The notes under the pieces were generated by a model. It saw only the letters and a program-made list of their open reading frames with translations, was not told where the DNA came from and made no database searches. A DNA stretch of 64,000 bases from Pseudomonas sp. PB106 (GTDB lineage: Bacteria; Pseudomonadota; Gammaproteobacteria; Pseudomonadales; Pseudomonadaceae). The translations under genes and the position numbers were made by a program. The stretch spans positions 102,507-166,506 of the forward strand of contig NZ_RWIM01000017.1 of assembly GCF_009764645.1 (NCBI RefSeq), in the 5' to 3' direction. Positions 62,800 through 64,000 of this stretch are shown piece after piece. Numbering within the stretch: position 1 is the stretch's first letter; every line of letters begins with the position of its first letter.

Positions 62800-63938
62800 C
62801 CGAACCGACCACCACAACCACCCACGCTATTGCCGCCACGCCTGAAGGTGTCGCGCCGCCGTCATCGCCGAACACCGAGCCACGTTCGCTGCGGGTGCGG
62901 ATTATTTCCTCGCTGGGCTTCGCCATGATTGCCATCGTTGGCGTGTTGATCGTCTTGTATGCGTGGCAGTTGCCACCGTTCAGCAGCGCGGTCGAGACCA
63001 CCGAAAACGCGTTGATTCGCGGGCAGGTGACGATCATCGGTCCGCAGCTTGCCGGTTATGTGTTTGAAGTGCCGGTGCAGGATTTCCAGTACGTGAAGGC
63101 CGGCGATTTGCTGGTGCGCCTCGACGACCGTATCTACCAGCAGCGCCTCGATCAGTCGTTGGCGCAACTGGCGGTGCAAAAGGCATCTCTGGCCAACGTG
63201 GTGCAGCAGCGCAACAGCGCCGAAGCGACGATCAAGTTGCGTCAGGCCGTGCAAGCCGACAGCGAAGCGCAGCTGCGCAAGAGCGAGGCCGATCTGCGTC
63301 GAAATCAGGAGTTGGTGCGCGACGGTTCGGTGTCCAAACGCGAGATGGACGTGGCGCTGGCGGCCAATGCGCAAAGCATTGCGGCGGTGGCGCAGGCCAA
63401 GGCCAATCTGGAAATCGCCCGCCAGGATCTGCAAACGGTGATCGTCAATCGCGGCTCGCTGGAAGCGGCAGTGGCCAGCGCCGAGGCGGCGGTGCAACTG
63501 GCGCGGATCGATCTGTCGAACACCCGTATCGTCGCCCCGCGCGACGGCCAGTTAGGGCAAATCGGCGTGCGTTTGGGCGCCTACGTCAACTCCGGGGCGC
63601 AGTTGATGGCGTTGGTGCCAAACCAGAAATGGGTGATCGCCAACATGAAGGAAACCCAGATGGACAACGTGCGGGTCGGGCAGCCGGTGCGCTTCACGGT
63701 CGATGCGTTGAACCACCGTAAATTCACCGGGCATGTGCAGCATATTTCGCCGGGGACCGGGTCTGAATTTGCGCTGTTGCAGGCGGATAACGCGACGGGC
63801 AACTTCGTCAAAATCGCCCAGCGCGTGCCGGTGCGCATCACCATCGATGCGGATCAGCAGGAAGAGGAACGGCTGCGGCCGGGGATGTCGGTGGTGGTCA
63901 GCATCGACACCGCCGCTGGCGACACCCAACCCCATTAA
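62796..63938 (+). CDS. HlyD/EmrA-family membrane fusion protein
   Basis: A 380-aa periplasmic adaptor: one N-terminal helix (about 38-58), a biotinyl-lipoyl-like segment (RGQVTIIGPQLAGYVFEVPV), a long coiled coil (about 105-235, AQLAVQKASLANVVQQRN...), and a beta-barrel domain ending in RLRPGMSVVVSID. Links the MFS pump to an outer-membrane channel. Start ATG 62796 overlaps the MFS stop. Confidence 0.9.
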   Translation: MTEPTTTTTHAIAATPEGVAPPSSPNTEPRSLRVRIISSLGFAMIAIVGVLIVLYAWQLPPFSSAVETTENALIRGQVTIIGPQLAGYVFEVPVQDFQYVKAGDLLVRLDDRIYQQRLDQSLAQLAVQKASLANVVQQRNSAEATIKLRQAVQADSEAQLRKSEADLRRNQELVRDGSVSKREMDVALAANAQSIAAVAQAKANLEIARQDLQTVIVNRGSLEAAVASAEAAVQLARIDLSNTRIVAPRDGQLGQIGVRLGAYVNSGAQLMALVPNQKWVIANMKETQMDNVRVGQPVRFTVDALNHRKFTGHVQHISPGTGSEFALLQADNATGNFVKIAQRVPVRITIDADQQEEERLRPGMSVVVSIDTAAGDTQPH

Positions 63939-64000
63939 GATCAAAAGATCGCAGCCTTCGGCAGCTCCTACATGGGTACTCTGTAGGAGCTGCCGAAGGC
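63939..64000. repeat. REP pair (class D), cut by the window edge
   Basis: GATCAAAAGATCGCAGCCTT arm abuts the TAA of the HlyD gene; a second inverted arm (GTAGGAGCTGCCGAAGGC) begins before the window ends. Confidence 0.85.

Overview
The window is a stretch of Pseudomonas chromosome, most likely from the P. fluorescens complex (koreensis/jessenii-like). The reasons are GC-rich coding sequence, a complete hydrogen cyanide operon (hcnABC), the bkd branched-chain keto acid operon with its divergent Lrp-type bkdR, an OprD-family porin, a DUF6124 protein, and many intergenic palindromic REP pairs of several classes. No rRNA, tRNA, CRISPR array, prophage or insertion sequence was seen. Genes are dense on both strands. 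Species placement is inference from gene content.

Region by region. 1-3.3 kb: end of a MocR-type regulator, an exported cytochrome c, a small exported protein, a Cache-HAMP-GGDEF diguanylate cyclase and a lipoprotein. 3.3-7.1 kb: an accessory patch holding a secreted protein made of nine 13-residue repeats, then two divergent, lower-GC genes: a two-helix membrane protein and a 624-aa protein with a probable Mrr-like nuclease domain. This patch is my best candidate for an undescribed, possibly anti-phage, system. 7.1-17.1 kb: exported chorismate mutase, MATE pump, acyltransferase, YceI protein, GNAT protein, DmpA-type peptidase with a divergent LuxR regulator, rRNA-type methyltransferase, single-domain response regulator, HAD phosphatase, ICMT-like methyltransferase. 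17.3-24.8 kb: LysR regulator divergent from an aldo/keto reductase-SDR-SRPBCC operon, an OmpR-type two-component system, and membrane proteins including a 24-residue one behind a good sigma-54 promoter match.

25-28 kb: hcnABC with a near-consensus ANR box and an RsmA-type GGA motif over the ribosome binding site. 28-38 kb: KefC-type antiporter, a LysR/periplasmic binding protein/citrate-type MFS locus, a LemA-M48 peptidase pair, an RcnB-like protein, a PAS-GGDEF protein and an FKBP. 38-43 kb: DUF6124, a P450 with a divergent ArsR-family regulator, and a radical SAM plus DUF4130 DNA-repair pair behind a textbook LexA box. 43-50 kb: ilvE and the bkd operon with bkdR, i.e. branched-chain amino acid breakdown. 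50-54.4 kb: a tyrosinase-like protein and a sulfide/persulfide detoxification cluster (persulfide dioxygenase, BigR/SqrR-type sensor, sulfide:quinone oxidoreductase, TauE exporter). 54.4-60.8 kb: hexuronate uptake and oxidation (TRAP transporter, SMP-30 lactonase, uronate dehydrogenase, OprD-type porin) with palindromic operator candidates. 61.1-64 kb: an MFS/HlyD export pair.

Several sets act as units: hcnABC makes cyanide from glycine; BkdA1-A2-B-Lpd oxidises keto acids formed by transaminases such as IlvE; porin, TRAP system, Udh and lactonase form a route for galacturonate/glucuronate; SQR, persulfide dioxygenase and TauE convert sulfide to exported sulfite under a thiol-switch repressor.
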